From Phaeodactylibacter sp964397205 (lineage in GTDB: Bacteria; Bacteroidota; Bacteroidia; Chitinophagales; Saprospiraceae): a stretch of DNA of 12,672 bases. The translations under genes were made by a program, and so were the position numbers. The DNA lies in NCBI GenBank assembly GCA_964397205.1, contig CAYNIT010000122.1:1-12672 (forward strand). The letters run 5' to 3'. Every line of letters starts with the position of its first letter. Positions within the stretch are counted from its first letter, which is position 1. The notes under the pieces were generated by a model. That model was not told the DNA's origin and searched no databases. It worked only from the letters and a program-made list of their open reading frames with translations. This document shows positions 11,290 through 12,672 of the stretch, piece after piece.

Positions 11290-12672
11290 TTATTCAGCAG
11301 CTTTCTCCGGCAAATCTACGGGCAGGCCGGTGTTGTAAAACAAAAACGCCAACATATCCGCCCCTTCCGCAATGCGCTTTTCCGTAGGCTTCCCGGCGCC
11401 ATGCCCCGCTTGGGACTCAATGCGGATCAAAACCGGCGCCTCGCCCTGCTGATGGCGCTGCAGGGATGCCCCAAACTTAAAAGAATGAGCGGGCACCACC
11501 CGGTCGTCGTGATCTGCCGTTGTAATCAGCGTAGCTGGATACTCCTCCTCGCTGATGTTGTGCAATGGGCTGTAGGCGTACAGGTAATCAAAATCCTCCT
11601 TCTTATCCGACCTGCCGTAGTCGCTGGCCCAAGCCCAGCCGATGGTAAACCGGTGGTAGCGCAGCATGTCCAGCACGCCCACCGATGGCAGCGCCACCGC
11701 GTACAGGTCGGGGCGCTGGGTCAGGCAAGCTCCTACCAGCAGCCCGCCGTTAGAAGCCCCGTGGATGGCCAGTTTGTCCGCAGAGGTATATTTTTTGGCA
11801 ATCAAATACTCCGCCGCAGCCTGAAAATCGTCAAAGACATTCTGCTTGTTGTGCTTGATCCCTGCCTTATGCCAGGAAGTGCCAAACTCCCCTCCCCCGC
11901 GTATGTTCGCTACCGCACAAACCCCGCCATTTTCCAGCATCAAGGGGAAAAGCAAATAGCGGGTCCGGTTGAACACCGGCGTTATCGGGATATTGAAGCC
12001 TCCGTAGCCATAGAGCAAAGTGGGGTGGGTGCCATTGAGCCGCAGCCCTTTTTTGTGTATGATGAACATAGGCACCGTGGTGCCGTCGTAGCTGTCGTAT
12101 TCCACTTGCTTGACCTCGTAGTATTCGGAATCAAAATCCACTTCCGGCGATTTGTAGGGCATCAGGCTTTCCTCTTCCAAATCCAGCCGGTAGATCGTTG
12201 CCGGCATCAGGAAATTGGTGTAGGCAATGAAGGCCTCATCGGCATCCTGCCGCCCTTCTATTTCCAGCACCGTCCCCATACCAGGCAGTACCAGCCGCTT
12301 TTGCATTACGCCATCTGTATTGTAAACGGCCAAGGCACTGTAAGCATTCTGAAGGTAATGGGCGATGATCTTGCCCCCGACCAGCTTAACGTCCTGCAGC
12401 ATCCCCTCAGTCTGCGGCATCACTTCTTCCCAGTAGCGTTCCTCCGGGCGGTTGGCTTTCACCCGGATGAGGCGCCAGTTGGGCGCTTTGTAATTGGTCA
12501 GGAAATACAGCTCATCGCCCTGACTGCCCACCAGCTCAAAGTCAAAGTCATGCTCAAAGCTTTCTGCCAATGGGGTGAACACCGGATCCCTGGCCTCCAG
12601 CTCCCGGAAGTAGATGGCGTTGCCGCTCGTGCCTTCTGATACCGAAAGCACCAGATAGCGTTCGTCTTGGGT
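11290..12672 (-). CDS. Prolyl oligopeptidase, S9A family (partial, 5' end beyond window)
   Basis: About 460 C-terminal residues are present, of a family whose members usually have about 680-720. The frame stays open to the right edge, and its first visible residues (DERYLVLSVSEGT) match the beta-propeller of the family. The alpha/beta-hydrolase domain carries the nucleophile Ser in GASNGG (codon 11752-11754), usually GGSNGG. It also has the Asp region ADHDDRVVP and the catalytic His in AGHGAGKPT, so the triad is complete. The block DMLRYHRFTIGWAWASDYG is strongly like true prolyl oligopeptidase. These serine peptidases cut short peptides after proline. The signal peptide, if any, is outside the window, so location is unknown. 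It is the first visible gene of the dacA operon. Confidence 0.93.
   Translation of the reverse strand, partial: TQDERYLVLSVSEGTSGNAIYFRELEARDPVFTPLAESFEHDFDFELVGSQGDELYFLTNYKAPNWRLIRVKANRPEERYWEEVMPQTEGMLQDVKLVGGKIIAHYLQNAYSALAVYNTDGVMQKRLVLPGMGTVLEIEGRQDADEAFIAYTNFLMPATIYRLDLEEESLMPYKSPEVDFDSEYYEVKQVEYDSYDGTTVPMFIIHKKGLRLNGTHPTLLYGYGGFNIPITPVFNRTRYLLFPLMLENGGVCAVANIRGGGEFGTSWHKAGIKHNKQNVFDDFQAAAEYLIAKKYTSADKLAIHGASNGGLLVGACLTQRPDLYAVALPSVGVLDMLRYHRFTIGWAWASDYGRSDKKEDFDYLYAYSPLHNISEEEYPATLITTADHDDRVVPAHSFKFGASLQRHQQGEAPVLIRIESQAGHGAGKPTEKRIAEGADMLAFLFYNTGLPVDLPEKAAE

Noticed and set aside
10543..12639. A 698-codon plus-strand open frame opposite dacA and the prolyl oligopeptidase
   Set aside because: It is antisense to two strongly supported genes with intact catalytic motifs. 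Its product has no recognisable domain and is rich in His, Gln and Arg, as expected for the complement of GC-rich coding sequence.

Overview
The window looks like chromosomal DNA of a Bacteroidota bacterium, probably of the Saprospiria type. The protein families support this: DUF4159, a PspC-only protein, a patatin fused to a surface-antigen barrel, and an FtsK with a compact N-terminus. So do several TAnnTTTG -7 promoter elements, weak Shine-Dalgarno sequences, and tRNA genes without an encoded CCA. The order is an inference; the phylum is fairly secure. A run of exactly 100 Ns (3832-3931) marks a scaffold join, so this is a draft or metagenome assembly.

Layout. Positions 1-625 (+) hold the tail of a possible upstream gene, a 64-residue membrane protein and a PspC-domain protein. 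Positions 629-2005 (-) hold a tight pair, rsmE (16S rRNA m3U1498 methyltransferase) followed by a secreted DUF4159 protein. Divergent from rsmE is an RseP-type intramembrane protease (2192-3532, +). Positions 3533-4502 are a non-protein region with two leucine tRNA genes, CAA and CAG anticodons, surrounded by repeats. Next come a patatin-POTRA-barrel outer-membrane protein (4574-6844, +) and the DNA translocase FtsK (7023-9527, +). Positions 9528-9947 hold no intact gene, only a probable decayed fragment. A minus-strand operon closes the window: a prolyl oligopeptidase cut by the window edge, a CdaA-type diadenylate cyclase, and a GNAT acetyltransferase.

Most protein genes are housekeeping or envelope functions: membrane proteolysis, an outer-membrane lipase-like protein, chromosome segregation, c-di-AMP synthesis and ribosome modification. 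No defence system, phage, insertion sequence or CRISPR array is visible.

The unusual part is the tRNA region. Upstream of the intact tRNA-Leu(CAA) lie at least two tandem copies of a 136-bp unit. Each unit starts with the 5' half of the same tRNA. The complete copy has this half interrupted by a 20-bp near-perfect palindrome in the D-loop and a 45-bp element just before the anticodon stem. The assembly gap falls inside this array. A 61-bp tandem duplication, a strong hairpin and a 10-nt tRNA 3'-end relic lie between the two tRNAs. I read this as tRNA duplication combined with short palindromic mobile elements; it is the best candidate here for something undescribed.
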